Source: Planococcus shixiaomingii
GTDB lineage: Bacteria > Bacillota > Bacilli > Bacillales_A > Planococcaceae
Assembly: GCF_030413615.1 (NCBI RefSeq)
Contig: NZ_CP129236.1
Coordinates: forward strand, 3,456,001-3,520,000
Direction: 5' to 3'
Length of the DNA: 64,000 nucleotides
Below the pieces are notes generated by a model, which searched no databases, was not told the DNA's origin, and saw only the letters and a program-made list of their open reading frames with translations. A program made the position numbers and the translations under genes. Shown here piece by piece: positions 44,191 through 53,672 of this stretch. Positions within the stretch are counted from its first letter, which is position 1, and each line of letters begins with the position of its first letter.

Positions 44191-45519
44191 ATGGACAAAA
44201 TGCGCGGCTTTATTCTTGTGCTTGCAGCACTGGTATTATTCCTTAGCGGTTGTGCCGGTTTCCAGACAAGCAACAGCAACAATGAAAAAAATGAGCAAGA
44301 AGGAAATACTGAAGGTAAAACCGTCATTGATTTTTGGACGTTCTGGGGATCGGAAATCCGCAAACCGATCATTGAAAAAATCATTGCAGACTTTAATGCT
44401 TCACAAGACGAAATTGAAGTTAAGCACACATTCTTGCCGTTTGGCGATATTTGGACGAAAGAACTTGCGGCAATCGCTGCCGGCGATCCGCCCGATGTCG
44501 TAATCAACGATATTAACGCAACTGCTCTTCGAGGACAAAAGAAACAAGCGATGAATTTATCACAGTTCCTGGAAAACGATGATATTTCAACTCGCTTCTA
44601 TCCTGAACTTTGGGACGCTACTCTTTATGAAGGCGACTCTTACGGCATTCCATTCAATACCGATACTCGTGTTCTTTTCTATAACAAAGATGCCTTCGAA
44701 GAAGTAGGCTTAGATCCTGAAAAGCCGCCAACAACTTGGGCTGAACTTGAAGAGTATGCAGCTAAACTAGACAAAAAATCAGGCAATGATTACGACCGCG
44801 TCGGTTTTTATCCTCTATGGGGAATCGGCTATGACGTTTGGTTATTGAACGCCAACGGCCAAAACTATTTTGATGAGCAAAACAATTTCCAAATCGATAC
44901 AGCGAAAAATGAAGAAGTTTTGAACTGGCTGAAGACTTGGAAAGACAGATATGGCGATGATGTTGTCAATTCTTATCAAGCGCAAATTGACAGCCAGCAA
45001 GGACATCCTTTCTTTAGCGGTGATTTAGCAATGATCGCCCAAACTCCTACTTTCTATACGCAAATCCGCGACTATGCAAAAGATTTAAATTTCGGTGTCG
45101 TCGAACTTCCAGAGTATGAAGCTGGAAATGGCAATACAAGCTGGGGCGGCGGTTTTGTTGCTGAGATTCCTGAAGGGTCGAAAAATCCTGAAGAAGCTTG
45201 GGAATTCATCAAATACTTAACGGACGTTCAAGCGCAGGAATACTGGGCTGTCCAAAACTTTGACAACGTTGCCAATATTGAAGCAGCAGAAACAGCAGCT
45301 CAATCTGATGAATTTACTGAAGATGGCACGATGGTATACGAAAAAGCAGTTGAAAACATGGAACATACTTTATTGACTCCAGTTCCGGTCGTGGCTCCAG
45401 ATTTCAGCAGTTTGATCAATCCGAATATGGATGAATTCTTCCTCGGTTCTATGACAGCTAAAGAAGCATTGGAGAAATCCCAGAAAGATGTAGAAAGTTT
45501 AATCAAGAAAAACCAGTAA
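44191..45519 (+). CDS. Sugar ABC transporter, substrate-binding lipoprotein (family 1)
   Basis: This 442-residue extracytoplasmic binding protein for a CUT1 sugar importer has a lipoprotein signal with lipobox LSGC (Cys21) and then a family 1 domain: VIDFWTFWGSEIRKPIIEKIIADFN, ELAAIAAGDPPDVVINDINATALRGQ, SYGIPFNTDTRVLFYNKDAFEEVGLDPEKPPTTWAELEEYA and NTSWGGGFVAEIPEGSKNPEEAWEFIKYLTD. The sugar is not deducible, as no hydrolase or isomerase gene is adjacent. AAGGAGTG precedes the ATG. It is first in a three-gene plus-strand operon with two permeases. Confidence 0.9.
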   Translation: MDKMRGFILVLAALVLFLSGCAGFQTSNSNNEKNEQEGNTEGKTVIDFWTFWGSEIRKPIIEKIIADFNASQDEIEVKHTFLPFGDIWTKELAAIAAGDPPDVVINDINATALRGQKKQAMNLSQFLENDDISTRFYPELWDATLYEGDSYGIPFNTDTRVLFYNKDAFEEVGLDPEKPPTTWAELEEYAAKLDKKSGNDYDRVGFYPLWGIGYDVWLLNANGQNYFDEQNNFQIDTAKNEEVLNWLKTWKDRYGDDVVNSYQAQIDSQQGHPFFSGDLAMIAQTPTFYTQIRDYAKDLNFGVVELPEYEAGNGNTSWGGGFVAEIPEGSKNPEEAWEFIKYLTDVQAQEYWAVQNFDNVANIEAAETAAQSDEFTEDGTMVYEKAVENMEHTLLTPVPVVAPDFSSLINPNMDEFFLGSMTAKEALEKSQKDVESLIKKNQ

Positions 45520-45535
45520 GCAAGGGGGAGCCATT

Positions 45536-46447
45536 TTGGGGAAAAAAAGATTGACCATGCGGCGTAAAGAAAGCATCTCCGGCTATATTTTCGTATTGCC
45601 TTGGATTATCGGTTTTCTCGCTTTCACTGCGGGACCTTTGGTGTTTTCCTTTGCGGCCAGTTTCACAAATTACAATATTACATCTCAGATGGACTTTGTC
45701 GGAGCAGAAAATTACCAAGGGCTCTTCACAGAAGACAGTCTTTTTTGGACCTCACTTTGGAATACTCTGTATTTTGTAGCAATTTCAGTGCCATTAACGA
45801 CCATCGGAGCGATTTTCCTATCGGCTCTTTTGAATCAGGACATTCCAGGCATCCGGTTTTTCCGCACGCTTTATTATTTGCCGGCTGTCTTGTCGGGGGT
45901 TGGCGTTTATATGCTGTGGATGCAGCTTCTCGACCCCGGCACCGGAATGGTCAACCTGGTCTTGAGTTGGTTTGGCATCGATGGACCTAACTGGCTGTTC
46001 GATCCCGAATGGACGAAACCTTCACTGATCTTCATGAAGCTTTGGAGTGTAGGCGGCGCAATGCTCTTGTACCTTGCAAGCATGCAGGGCGTTTCTAAAA
46101 ATCTTTATGAAGCAGCGGAAATCGATGGAGCGAATACGTGGAAAAAATTCTTCCATATTACGATCCCGATGATTACGCCGGTCATTTTCTTTGATGTGGT
46201 GACAAGCCTCATTGGCGGGTTCCAGATTTTTCAGGAAGCATATGTCATGTCCAATAACGGTGAAGGCGGACCGGCAAACTCTTTGCTGTTCTACAATCTT
46301 TACATGTGGAAACAAGCCTTTACGAACTTTAACATGGGTTATGCAATGGCAATGTCGTGGATTTTGTTCGTCATTGTATTCATCCTGACAATATTCAATT
46401 TGAAACTCGCTCCTCGTTGGGTACATTACGAAGGGGAGGAGAAATAA
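45536..46447 (+). CDS. Sugar ABC transporter permease (MalF/UgpA type)
   Basis: This 303-residue membrane protein has six transmembrane segments. The EAA loop YEAAEIDGANTWKKFFHITIPMITPV is the ATPase contact typical of MalF/UgpA-type permeases. It has a TTG start 16 bases after the binding-protein stop, with GGGGGAG five bases upstream. Its end is followed immediately by the second permease gene (stop and next ATG one base apart). Confidence 0.9.
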   Translation: MGKKRLTMRRKESISGYIFVLPWIIGFLAFTAGPLVFSFAASFTNYNITSQMDFVGAENYQGLFTEDSLFWTSLWNTLYFVAISVPLTTIGAIFLSALLNQDIPGIRFFRTLYYLPAVLSGVGVYMLWMQLLDPGTGMVNLVLSWFGIDGPNWLFDPEWTKPSLIFMKLWSVGGAMLLYLASMQGVSKNLYEAAEIDGANTWKKFFHITIPMITPVIFFDVVTSLIGGFQIFQEAYVMSNNGEGGPANSLLFYNLYMWKQAFTNFNMGYAMAMSWILFVIVFILTIFNLKLAPRWVHYEGEEK

Positions 46448-47374
46448 ATGGATAAACCAAATGAAGATCTTGATTATCTGGACGAAGTCGATAGTTTAAA
46501 GACCCTTGGCAAAGCTGAGGAAAATCCGAGTTTCTTCGAACACCGAGGAAACCGGAAAAGCATATTGGTAATCATCAATTTTGTCTTGCTCGCGGCGGGA
46601 GGATTGCTTATCCTTTCCCCTCTTTGGTGGATGGTTTCCACTTCCCTTAAAACGATGGAGGAAGTCATGTCCTTCCCTCCGACGTTTTGGCCGGAATCGT
46701 GGGAATTCGGCAACTACCTACGTACGTGGGAAGCCGCACCTTTCACGCGCTATACCATTAACACACTGACAATCACCATGCTTGTGGTAATTGGAAATGT
46801 GCTGTCCAATTCATTTATTGCTTACGGATTCGCGAAAATCCCTTTTAAGGGGAAAAACGTTCTGTTTGCAATCGTTTTGGCGACGATGATGATTCCAGGG
46901 TTCGTTACGTTAATCCCGCAATACGTTCTTTTTGCCAAACTGAATTGGATCAACACGTATTATCCGCTGATTGTGCCTGCTTTTTTCGGAAGTGCATTTA
47001 ATATCTTCCTGCTTCGCCAATTTTACATGACGATACCGACAGAATTGATCGAAGCGGCCAAGATGGAAGGCGCCAGCCATTTCTATATTTGGTGGAAAAT
47101 TGGATTGCCATTGACGAAACCGGCAATCGCCACAGTCGCCATCTTCTCATTCAACGGCGCGTGGAACGATTTTCTCGGACCGCTTTTGTACTTGAATGAC
47201 GAAAACCTGTACACGCTGCAAATCGGCTTGCAAGTATTCAAAGGCCAAATGAGCACTCAGTGGAACTACCTGATGGCTGGCTCGCTTCTCGTGCTGCTGC
47301 CCGTCATCCTAATCTTCTTCTTTTTCCAGAAATACTTTATCCAGGGCATCAATCTACAGTCCGGAGGAAAATAA
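46448..47374 (+). CDS. Sugar ABC transporter permease (MalG/UgpE type)
   Basis: This 308-residue second permease has an acidic cytoplasmic N-terminus of about 35 residues, six membrane segments and the EAA loop IEAAKMEGASHFYIWWKIGLPLTKPAIAT. GNVLSNSFIAYGFAKIPFKGK is a MalG-family signature. The start is directly after the first permease, with GGGGAGG before it. It ends with a good terminator, so the operon consists of binding protein plus two permeases. Confidence 0.9.
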   Translation: MDKPNEDLDYLDEVDSLKTLGKAEENPSFFEHRGNRKSILVIINFVLLAAGGLLILSPLWWMVSTSLKTMEEVMSFPPTFWPESWEFGNYLRTWEAAPFTRYTINTLTITMLVVIGNVLSNSFIAYGFAKIPFKGKNVLFAIVLATMMIPGFVTLIPQYVLFAKLNWINTYYPLIVPAFFGSAFNIFLLRQFYMTIPTELIEAAKMEGASHFYIWWKIGLPLTKPAIATVAIFSFNGAWNDFLGPLLYLNDENLYTLQIGLQVFKGQMSTQWNYLMAGSLLVLLPVILIFFFFQKYFIQGINLQSGGK

Positions 47375-47380
47375 GACAGA

Positions 47381-47417
47381 AAACACCATCTGCTAATTAT
47401 GGCAGATGGTGTTTTTT
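47381..47417 (+). terminator. Terminator of the sugar transporter operon
   Basis: AAACACCATCTGC pairs with GCAGATGGTGTTT around a 7-base loop and is followed by a T run. Confidence 0.85.
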
Positions 47418-47481
47418 GATGTGATGGGGTTTGAATGGATGGTTTTTGGAAAGGAAAGGCGTCTGATCTTGTCCTACCTTC

Positions 47482-47777
47482 AAAATGTATACGCTCCAGG
47501 AAAATTTATGCACGCTCACGCGAGAATACGCACGCTTACTCGAAAATACGCACGCTCACATGAAAATACGCACGCTCTCGCAAAAATACGCTCGCTCTCA
47601 CGAAAATACGCACGCTCACGCGAAAATATGCACGCTCTTACGAAAATGCGCTCGCTCTCACGAAAATACGCTCGCTCACATGAAAATACGCTCGCTCACC
47701 CGAAAATACGCTCGCTCACCCGAAATACGCACGCTCACCCGAAATACGCACGCTCTCGCGAAATACGCTCGCTCACC
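47482..47777 (-). repeat. 20-bp tandem repeat array 1 (about 15 units)
   Basis: Units such as CGAAAATACGCACGCTCACA repeat with an exact 20-bp period from 47521 to 47720, with diverged or 19-bp units at both ends. The variable positions are mainly A or T in CACGC/CTCGC and the last four bases. The reverse complement contains GAGCGTGCGTATTTTC, the same motif as arrays 2 and 3, so this array is in the opposite orientation. It lies between two convergent genes, in the spacer between their terminators. The 20-bp period is not a multiple of three, so it is not coding. Confidence 0.9.
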
Positions 47778-47791
47778 AAAATTCACCACAA

Positions 47792-47823
47792 AAAAGCGCC
47801 CTGCATGCAGGGCGCTTTTTTTT
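47792..47823. terminator. Bidirectional terminator of rlmN
   Basis: AAAAGCGCCCTGCA and its exact complement form a palindromic hairpin with T and A runs on the two sides. It overlaps the rlmN stop by two bases. Confidence 0.85.
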
Positions 47824-48889
47824 ATACAGTCGTTTTTTCTTTTTTGATTTGCTTGCTTCGCAATTGTCCGCAAGCTGCGTCGATGTCGGCGCCTTGTTCG
47901 TGGCGGACTCCGCAATTGATGCCTTTTTTCTTCAACGCATCGTAGAACGCGCTGATGGCTTCCGGCGTGCTTTGCTTGTACTGGTCGTGCTCGTCAACCG
48001 CATTGTAAGGAATCAAGTTAACGTATGACAGATGGCGTTTGTCTTCCAATAGCTTCGCCAATTGGTTGGCTTCTTCTACATGATCGTTGACATCACGCAA
48101 TAAAATATACTCAAACGTAATGCGGCGGTTTGATTTTTCTAGGTAATAGTCGATGGCAGCCATCAATTTCTCGATTGGGTATGCTTTGTTGATTTTCATA
48201 ATGCGTGAACGCAATTCGTTGGTTGGCGCATGAATTGAAATCGCCAAGTTCACTTGCAAGCCTTCGTCTGCATAATCGTAGATTTTCGGTACGATGCCGC
48301 TTGTTGAAACAGTGATGTGGCGAGCTCCAATTGCCAGTCCTTTTGGTGAATTGACAACGTTTAAGAAGCCCATCAAGTTCGTGTAGTTATCAAACGGTTC
48401 GCCGATGCCCATAACAACGATGTGGCTGACGCGCTCGTCTTTATTCTGAGTGTCAAAGTGAGCTTGCACCTTCATGATCTGCTCAACAATTTCGCCCGCA
48501 GTCAAATCGCGGCTTTTTTTCAACAGTCCACTTGCGCAAAAACTGCAGCCGATGTTACAGCCGACTTGAGTCGTTACACAAACCGAGTTGCCGTATTTGA
48601 AACGCATCAAAACCGTTTCAATCAAGTTGCCATCCTGCATCTGGAATAGGAATTTGATCGTCCCATCTGCTGATTCTTGCTTAACCGTTTCCTTCAACGT
48701 TTGGATCGCAAAGTTGTCTTCCAACAGCTGAATGCAGTCTTTTGAAAGGTTGTTCATCTCTGAGAATTCAGTAACGCGTTTAATATATAACCAGTCCCAA
48801 ACTTGTTCGGCCCGGTATTTCTTTTGTCCATTTTCCAAAAACCATTCTTTTAGTTGATCTAACGTCAATCCATAGATGGAATTTTTCAT
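47822..48889 (-). CDS. rlmN: 23S rRNA (adenine2503-C2)-methyltransferase, RlmN
   Basis: This 355-residue radical-SAM enzyme methylates A2503 of 23S rRNA and A37 of some tRNAs. The radical-SAM cysteines are C111, C115 and C118 ([13 protein letters not shown]), with [12 protein letters not shown] and [10 protein letters not shown] as family segments and a second catalytic Cys near the C-terminus in [10 protein letters not shown] start at MKNSIYGL, 9 codons inside the longest frame, with AGAGGGTAC upstream. It stands alone. A full complement of catalytic residues is present. Confidence 0.95.
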   Translation of the reverse strand: MKNSIYGLTLDQLKEWFLENGQKKYRAEQVWDWLYIKRVTEFSEMNNLSKDCIQLLEDNFAIQTLKETVKQESADGTIKFLFQMQDGNLIETVLMRFKYGNSVCVTTQVGCNIGCSFCASGLLKKSRDLTAGEIVEQIMKVQAHFDTQNKDERVSHIVVMGIGEPFDNYTNLMGFLNVVNSPKGLAIGARHITVSTSGIVPKIYDYADEGLQVNLAISIHAPTNELRSRIMKINKAYPIEKLMAAIDYYLEKSNRRITFEYILLRDVNDHVEEANQLAKLLEDKRHLSYVNLIPYNAVDEHDQYKQSTPEAISAFYDALKKKGINCGVRHEQGADIDAACGQLRSKQIKKEKTTV

Positions 48890-49047
48890 GTTTAGTACCC
48901 TCTTTTCGAATTTCACAATTGCTTATTATAATACTAAAAATAGAGCTTGGCAACAACTATTTTTGTTTATACAGAAAACTCTGTTTTTAACCTTGGTGTT
49001 AGAAGGCTGTTTTTGGGGTAATGTTCAATACATAAGGAGGTGGTGAA

Positions 49048-49518
49048 ATGGGCGTAATCACCCATGTCGGCCTTGCAGTTCCCAACTTAGAGCAAGCCAT
49101 CGATTGGTACAGCAAAGTATTCGGCTTTTACGTACTTGCCGGGCCCTTTGAATTTGATGAAAAAGATGCAAAACTGCCTAATATGACGAAAGATTTGTTA
49201 GGCGGAAAAGTCAAGAAAATGCGCAATGTGCACTTAATGTCTTCGGGTGGCGTCGGAATTGAATTATTCGAATTCCAGCAACCTACTTTTGAAGAAGAGC
49301 CACTTCCTGCACACTCCGGATTTTTCCACATTTGCCTTATTGTCGATGACCTTGTGGAAACAATAGAGCGAATTGTCCAGTACGGCGGTGAACAGACAAG
49401 CAGAATTTGGAACCTTGCTGAAGGAAAGCCTTATTATTTGGTTTATACAAAAGATCCATTCGGGCATACAATTGAATTGTATTCGCGCAGCACTTCCGAA
49501 ATGTATGGCGGAAAATAA
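49048..49518 (+). CDS. VOC-family (glyoxalase/bleomycin-resistance-like) protein
   Basis: This 156-residue protein has two beta-alpha-beta-beta-beta modules typical of the vicinal-oxygen-chelate fold: ITHVGLAVPNLEQAIDWYSKVFGFYVLAGPFEF and then FHICLIVDDLVETIERIVQYGG, ending YLVYTKDPFGHTIELYSRS. Possible metal ligands are the His in the first module, the His in FFHIC and the final Glu in HTIELY. The substrate is unknown. AAGGAGGTGG precedes the ATG. It is monocistronic. Confidence 0.85.
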   Translation: MGVITHVGLAVPNLEQAIDWYSKVFGFYVLAGPFEFDEKDAKLPNMTKDLLGGKVKKMRNVHLMSSGGVGIELFEFQQPTFEEEPLPAHSGFFHICLIVDDLVETIERIVQYGGEQTSRIWNLAEGKPYYLVYTKDPFGHTIELYSRSTSEMYGGK

Positions 49519-49519
49519 C

Positions 49520-49558
49520 AAAACCCGGCTCTCCTTGCCTAAAGGAGGGCCGGGTTTT
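49520..49558. terminator. Bidirectional terminator
   Basis: AAAACCCGGC-CTCCTT pairs with AAGGAG-GCCGGGTTTT around a short loop. It lies between the convergent VOC and CoA-transferase genes. Confidence 0.85.
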
Positions 49559-49565
49559 GCATTTT

Positions 49566-51080
49566 TTAAATAAGCTGTTCTTTTTGTTGAAGCATTGTCC
49601 CCGTTTGGGCAAAGCTAGCATGCCAGGAAAACGCTTTTTCCAGAACATGCGGCGTCTGTCCCCCGCGGGTTAAAGCTTCTTCGTAATACTCCTGCAGCTG
49701 CGCTCGGTACAACGGATGTGCGCAGTTTTCAATGATTGCTGTGACGCGCTCACGCGGCGCAAGCCCTCGCAAATCCGCGTAACCTTGCTCCGTCACGACA
49801 ACGTCCACGTCGTGCTCGGTATGGTCCACGTGCGAGACGAATGGCACGATGCTCGAGATTTTGCCGTCTTTGGCGATCGATTTGGTGACGAAGATTGCGA
49901 GGCGCGCGTTGCGGGCAAAATCACCGGAGCCCCCAATGCCGTTCATCATTTTCGTGCCGGAAACGTGTGTCGAGTTGACGTTGCCGTAAATGTCGAATTC
50001 CAAAGCCGTGTTGATCGAAATCAACCCGAGGCGGCGAATAATTTCCGGATGGTTCGATATCTCCTGCGGCCGCAAGACAATTTTATCTCGGTATTTCTCG
50101 AAATCCCCGAAAACTTGCTCCATTTTCGGTTCTGAAAGAGTAATCGAACAACAGGAAGCAAAATCGACTTTTCCCGCATCCATCAAATCGAACACCGCGT
50201 CCTGAAGCACTTCCGAATAGACTTCCAAGTTTTTAAACTCTGAGTCGACCATTCCGTGCAACACCGCATTGGCAACAGAACCGATGCCTGATTGCAGCGG
50301 TGCTAGTTTTTCGGTCAACCGGCCCGCGCTGACTTCCGAGCGCAGAAAGTCCAGCAAGTGCGTTGCCATAACTTCCGTCTCGGCATCCGGCTGAACGATA
50401 GTCGATGCTGAATCTTTTTGATGCGTGAAGACGATGCCGCGGACTTTTTCCAAATCGACGGGAATGCCGATGGTGCCAATTCGATCACTAGCACTAGTCA
50501 ACGGAATCGGTGAGCGGTCGCCTTGTTTCCCAGTGTCGTAAATGTCATGAATCCCTTCGAAAAGTTCCGGCTGGGCCATGTTGATTTCCACGATGATGTT
50601 ATTGGCGTGTTTGGCAAAAATTGCCGAGTTGCCGACAGACGTCGTCGGAATGATCATGCCGTCTTCAGTTATCGAAAGCGCTTCGACGATAGCAAAATCA
50701 ATAGGTCCGACCACACCGGTCCGAATCCATTCTGCCGTATGCGACAAGTGGTGATCGACAAACAGCATATCACCCTCGTTGATCTTCTTGCGCATGGCCG
50801 GGTCTGCCTGGAATGGCAGGCGCTTGTTTACAATCCCCGCTTCCGCGAACAATTTATCGATGCCGGAGCCCAATGACGCTCCCGTAAAGACATTCACTTT
50901 AAACTTTTCAGTCTCTGCCCGTTCTACAAGCGCAAAAGGGACAGCTTTTACGTCCCCAGCTCGTGTAAAGCCGCTGAGCCCAAGCGTCATGCCATCTTGG
51001 ATCCACGATGCCGCTTCTTCTGGTGATACTATCCGCTCCTGCAGTTTAAGAGCTTTAATGCGATTTAATTGCTGATTCAT
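49566..51080 (-). CDS. Acetyl-CoA hydrolase/CoA-transferase family protein (paralogue 1)
   Basis: This 504-residue enzyme of the Cat1/acetyl-CoA hydrolase-transferase family probably transfers CoA between acetate (or propionate) and succinate. Seen: MTLGLSGFTRAGDVKAVP, the segment MLFVDHHLSHTAEWIRTG, TTSVGNSAIF, ALEFDIYGNVNSTHVSGTKMMNGIGGSGDFARNA and DVVVTEQGYADLRGLAPRER. I start at MNQQLNRIKALKLQER because GTGGGG precedes it and the paralogue begins in the same way. The sequence is nearly collinear with paralogue 2 (52074-53588). Direct physiological substrates are inferred from the family only. Confidence 0.88.
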   Translation of the reverse strand: MNQQLNRIKALKLQERIVSPEEAASWIQDGMTLGLSGFTRAGDVKAVPFALVERAETEKFKVNVFTGASLGSGIDKLFAEAGIVNKRLPFQADPAMRKKINEGDMLFVDHHLSHTAEWIRTGVVGPIDFAIVEALSITEDGMIIPTTSVGNSAIFAKHANNIIVEINMAQPELFEGIHDIYDTGKQGDRSPIPLTSASDRIGTIGIPVDLEKVRGIVFTHQKDSASTIVQPDAETEVMATHLLDFLRSEVSAGRLTEKLAPLQSGIGSVANAVLHGMVDSEFKNLEVYSEVLQDAVFDLMDAGKVDFASCCSITLSEPKMEQVFGDFEKYRDKIVLRPQEISNHPEIIRRLGLISINTALEFDIYGNVNSTHVSGTKMMNGIGGSGDFARNARLAIFVTKSIAKDGKISSIVPFVSHVDHTEHDVDVVVTEQGYADLRGLAPRERVTAIIENCAHPLYRAQLQEYYEEALTRGGQTPHVLEKAFSWHASFAQTGTMLQQKEQLI

Positions 51081-51332
51081 TTTTCCCCACTCACTTTCTT
51101 GATCTTTGTGTTCCGGCCCCAATGTAAGCGGTTGCTTTTTATCGCAAGCCAACAGATTTGGCTCGATATCTATTCAAAGCATTTTTTGCAAACAGTTGAA
51201 TAGAACCATACACTTTAACTAAACAGATAATTATTAGATAATTTTAACTTATCGGCCCATCCGCGAGAGATTATCTGTCCGGAATAAGGGAAATCAGTCT
51301 AAGAAAGAAAAGTGAGAGGCTGAAACAGCAAA

Positions 51333-51977
51333 TTAAAACGCCAGCAGCTTCCTGAAATAACTGGAATACGATTGGCTGACCGGGATTCGCTCCCCATTAT
51401 TCATCATCAAGACAAAAGTAGAATGCGTATCTGGATATATTTCTTCTATATGATGGACATTTACAATGAAAGACCGGTGGCAGCGGATAAACGAATCGCG
51501 CGGCAGCAAGTATTCAAATTGCTGCAGAGAATTTTTATTCGTTCCTGAAAATCCTTCTGCATGGACAAGCGTTTTCCGGTCCTTGACTTCCAAATACTTC
51601 ACCTCTACAAACGGAATCGGCTTCCAGCCATCCGGGCTCTTTACCGTGACGACGGATTTTCCTTCCGTGAACGAAGGATAAATGGCCATGACGCAGCCGT
51701 GGAGTTCGCCTTCGTGTTCAAATGGCACAGCCATGCCATGATATGGAACCCCGAACACTTCCCGGTCAATAAATTCAGATGCCTTTTGCTTTGTAGCCAA
51801 CGCCTTATGTGCAATCGTGCCTTTTTTCACTGCATCTCCGGGCTTGATCTTCAGATCAACGCGCTTGCTCGGTCTATAGTAAACATATTCCTGCATATTC
51901 GAAACCGCTATCGAAATTTCATCGGAAAACAATTCCCCTATCACATCCAGCAGCGAATCTTGAGTGAACTTCTTCAT
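51333..51977 (-). CDS. LytTR-domain transcriptional regulator
   Basis: This 214-residue protein has a C-terminal LytTR DNA-binding domain (about residues 115-214), including FVEVKYLEVKDRKTLVHAEG, YLLPRDSFIRCHRSFIVNVHHIEEIYPDTHSTFVLMMNNGERIPVSQSY. The N-terminal 110 residues form a separate sensor-like domain (ALATKQKASEFIDREVFGVPYHGMAVPFEHEGELHGCVMAIYP) with no receiver aspartate, so it is not a two-component regulator. It lies between two near-identical CoA-transferase genes on the same strand, so it is likely to control one or both. GGAGGTCCGTT before the ATG is a strong site. The ligand is unknown. Confidence 0.82.
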   Translation of the reverse strand: MKKFTQDSLLDVIGELFSDEISIAVSNMQEYVYYRPSKRVDLKIKPGDAVKKGTIAHKALATKQKASEFIDREVFGVPYHGMAVPFEHEGELHGCVMAIYPSFTEGKSVVTVKSPDGWKPIPFVEVKYLEVKDRKTLVHAEGFSGTNKNSLQQFEYLLPRDSFIRCHRSFIVNVHHIEEIYPDTHSTFVLMMNNGERIPVSQSYSSYFRKLLAF

Positions 51978-52036
51978 AACGGACCTCCAATTTCTTAGTC
52001 ATCCTCTAATTATAACCTAATTCCATTGAACGAAAA

Positions 52037-52071
52037 TAAAACAGCCGCCCTTGGAAGGTGGCTGTTTTGAT
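52037..52071 (-). terminator. Terminator of CoA-transferase paralogue 2
   Basis: AAAACAGCC pairs with GGCTGTTTT around a loop that also contains CCTT and AAGG. On the minus strand it is followed by TTTATTTT. Confidence 0.7.
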
Positions 52072-52073
52072 TT

Positions 52074-53588
52074 TTAGGCTTTAACTGTTTCTTTTTGAAG
52101 CATCGAACCCGTTTGGGCAAGGTTTGTATGCCAAGAGAACGCTTTTTCCAGCACATGCGGTGTCTGCCCGCCGCGTGTCAATGCCTCTTCGTAATACGCA
52201 CGCATTTGCTCACGGTACATCGGATGCATGCAGTTGTCGATGATTAAGTTCACACGCTCACGCGGTGCAAGGTTACGCAAGTCGGCATATCCTTGTTCCG
52301 TCACGACAACGTCCACGTCGTGCTCAGTGTGATCGATGTGCGAGACGAACGGTACGATGCTCGAGATCTTGCCGTCTTTGGCAATTGATTTGGTAACGAA
52401 AATTCCCAATCGCGCATTTCGCGCAAAGTCGCCGGATCCACCGATGCCGTTCATCATTTTCGTGCCCGAGACGTGTGTTGAGTTGACGTTGCCGTAAATG
52501 TCGAACTCAAGGGCTGTATTGATTGAAATCAACCCTAGGCGTCGGATGATTTCCGGATGGTTCGAAATTTCCTGCGGCCTTAGTACAATCTTGTCGCGGT
52601 ATTTCTCGAAGTTGTTATAAACCTCTTCCATTTTAGCTTTTGACAAGGTAATGGAAGAACTTGATGCGAAGTCGACTTTTCCTGCGTCAATCAAATCGAA
52701 TACCGCATCCTGCAATACTTCAGAGTAAACATTCAAACCCGTGAACTCCGAATCAATCAGCCCGTTTAACACCGCGTTCGCAACCGAACCGATGCCCGAT
52801 TGCAGCGGTGCCAAGTTTTCGGTCAACCGGCCTGCACGTACTTCTGAGCGAAGGAAATCCAGTAAATGGCCGGCCATAATTTCTGTTTCAGCGTCCGGCG
52901 GAACAATCGGAGAAGGAGAATCCTCCTGGCGCGTAAAGACGATCCCTCTAACTTTCTCCAAATCCACTGGAATGCCGATTGTGCCAATCCGGTCATCAGC
53001 TTTAGTCAATGGAATCGGTGAACGTTCGCCTTGTTTCCCAGTGTCATATATATCATGAATGCCTTCGAAAAGTTCAGGCTGGTCTAAATTTATTTCCACA
53101 ATGACATTTTTCGCATGTTTAACAAAAAGTGCCGAGTTTCCGACAGACGTCGTCGGAATGATCATGCCGTCTTCTGTAATCGAAAGCGCTTCGACAACAG
53201 CGAAGTCTATCGGTTCTGTGACATTTGCTTTGATCCACTCTGCAGTATGCGACAAATGATGGTCGACAAACAACATATCGCCCTCGTTGATTTTTCTGCG
53301 CATGGCTGGATCTGCCTGAAACGGCAAACGCTTGTTCACAATCCCGGCTTCCGCGAACAATTTATCGATATCAGAGCCTAGAGAGGCCCCGCTATATACA
53401 TTCACTTTGAAACTCTCCGATTCTGCCCGGTCAATCAATGCAAACGGAATCGCTTTTGCATCCCCTGCACGGGTAAAGCCACTGAGCCCAAGCGTCATGC
53501 CGTCTTGAATCCACGATGCCGCTGTCTCTGCTTCCACAACTCGGTCCTGTAATTGAATAGCTTTGATACGTTGAATGCTGTTTTCCAT
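52074..53588 (-). CDS. Acetyl-CoA hydrolase/CoA-transferase family protein (paralogue 2)
   Basis: This second 504-residue member of the same family is very similar over its whole length to the 49566-51080 gene, for example MTLGLSGFTRAGDAKAIPFAL, VDHHLSHTAEWI and the conserved segment around GTKMMNGIGGSGDFARNARL. I start at MENSIQRIKAIQL with AAAGGTG upstream. Both copies keep every family motif, so both are probably active. It lies two genes upstream of paralogue 1, separated by the LytTR gene. A likely recent duplication with possible differences in regulation. The reaction is inferred. Confidence 0.88.
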   Translation of the reverse strand: MENSIQRIKAIQLQDRVVEAETAASWIQDGMTLGLSGFTRAGDAKAIPFALIDRAESESFKVNVYSGASLGSDIDKLFAEAGIVNKRLPFQADPAMRRKINEGDMLFVDHHLSHTAEWIKANVTEPIDFAVVEALSITEDGMIIPTTSVGNSALFVKHAKNVIVEINLDQPELFEGIHDIYDTGKQGERSPIPLTKADDRIGTIGIPVDLEKVRGIVFTRQEDSPSPIVPPDAETEIMAGHLLDFLRSEVRAGRLTENLAPLQSGIGSVANAVLNGLIDSEFTGLNVYSEVLQDAVFDLIDAGKVDFASSSSITLSKAKMEEVYNNFEKYRDKIVLRPQEISNHPEIIRRLGLISINTALEFDIYGNVNSTHVSGTKMMNGIGGSGDFARNARLGIFVTKSIAKDGKISSIVPFVSHIDHTEHDVDVVVTEQGYADLRNLAPRERVNLIIDNCMHPMYREQMRAYYEEALTRGGQTPHVLEKAFSWHTNLAQTGSMLQKETVKA

Positions 53589-53672
53589 CACTGTCACCTT
53601 TCAGAGTTTAGTTTTATTCTTTACTCCCCCTTATTATAATATTGCGGCGTTTATATTTAAAAAGAGCCCCCT

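Noticed and set aside
47482..47777. CRISPR array
   Set aside because: Units are directly contiguous, with no unique spacers, and no cas genes are present.
47406..47945. Long frame reading peptides such as RKYARSHENTHAL
   Set aside because: It is produced by array 1. The 20-bp period shifts frame, several frames stay open at once, and there is no ribosome binding site. Similar peptides arise from arrays 2 and 3.
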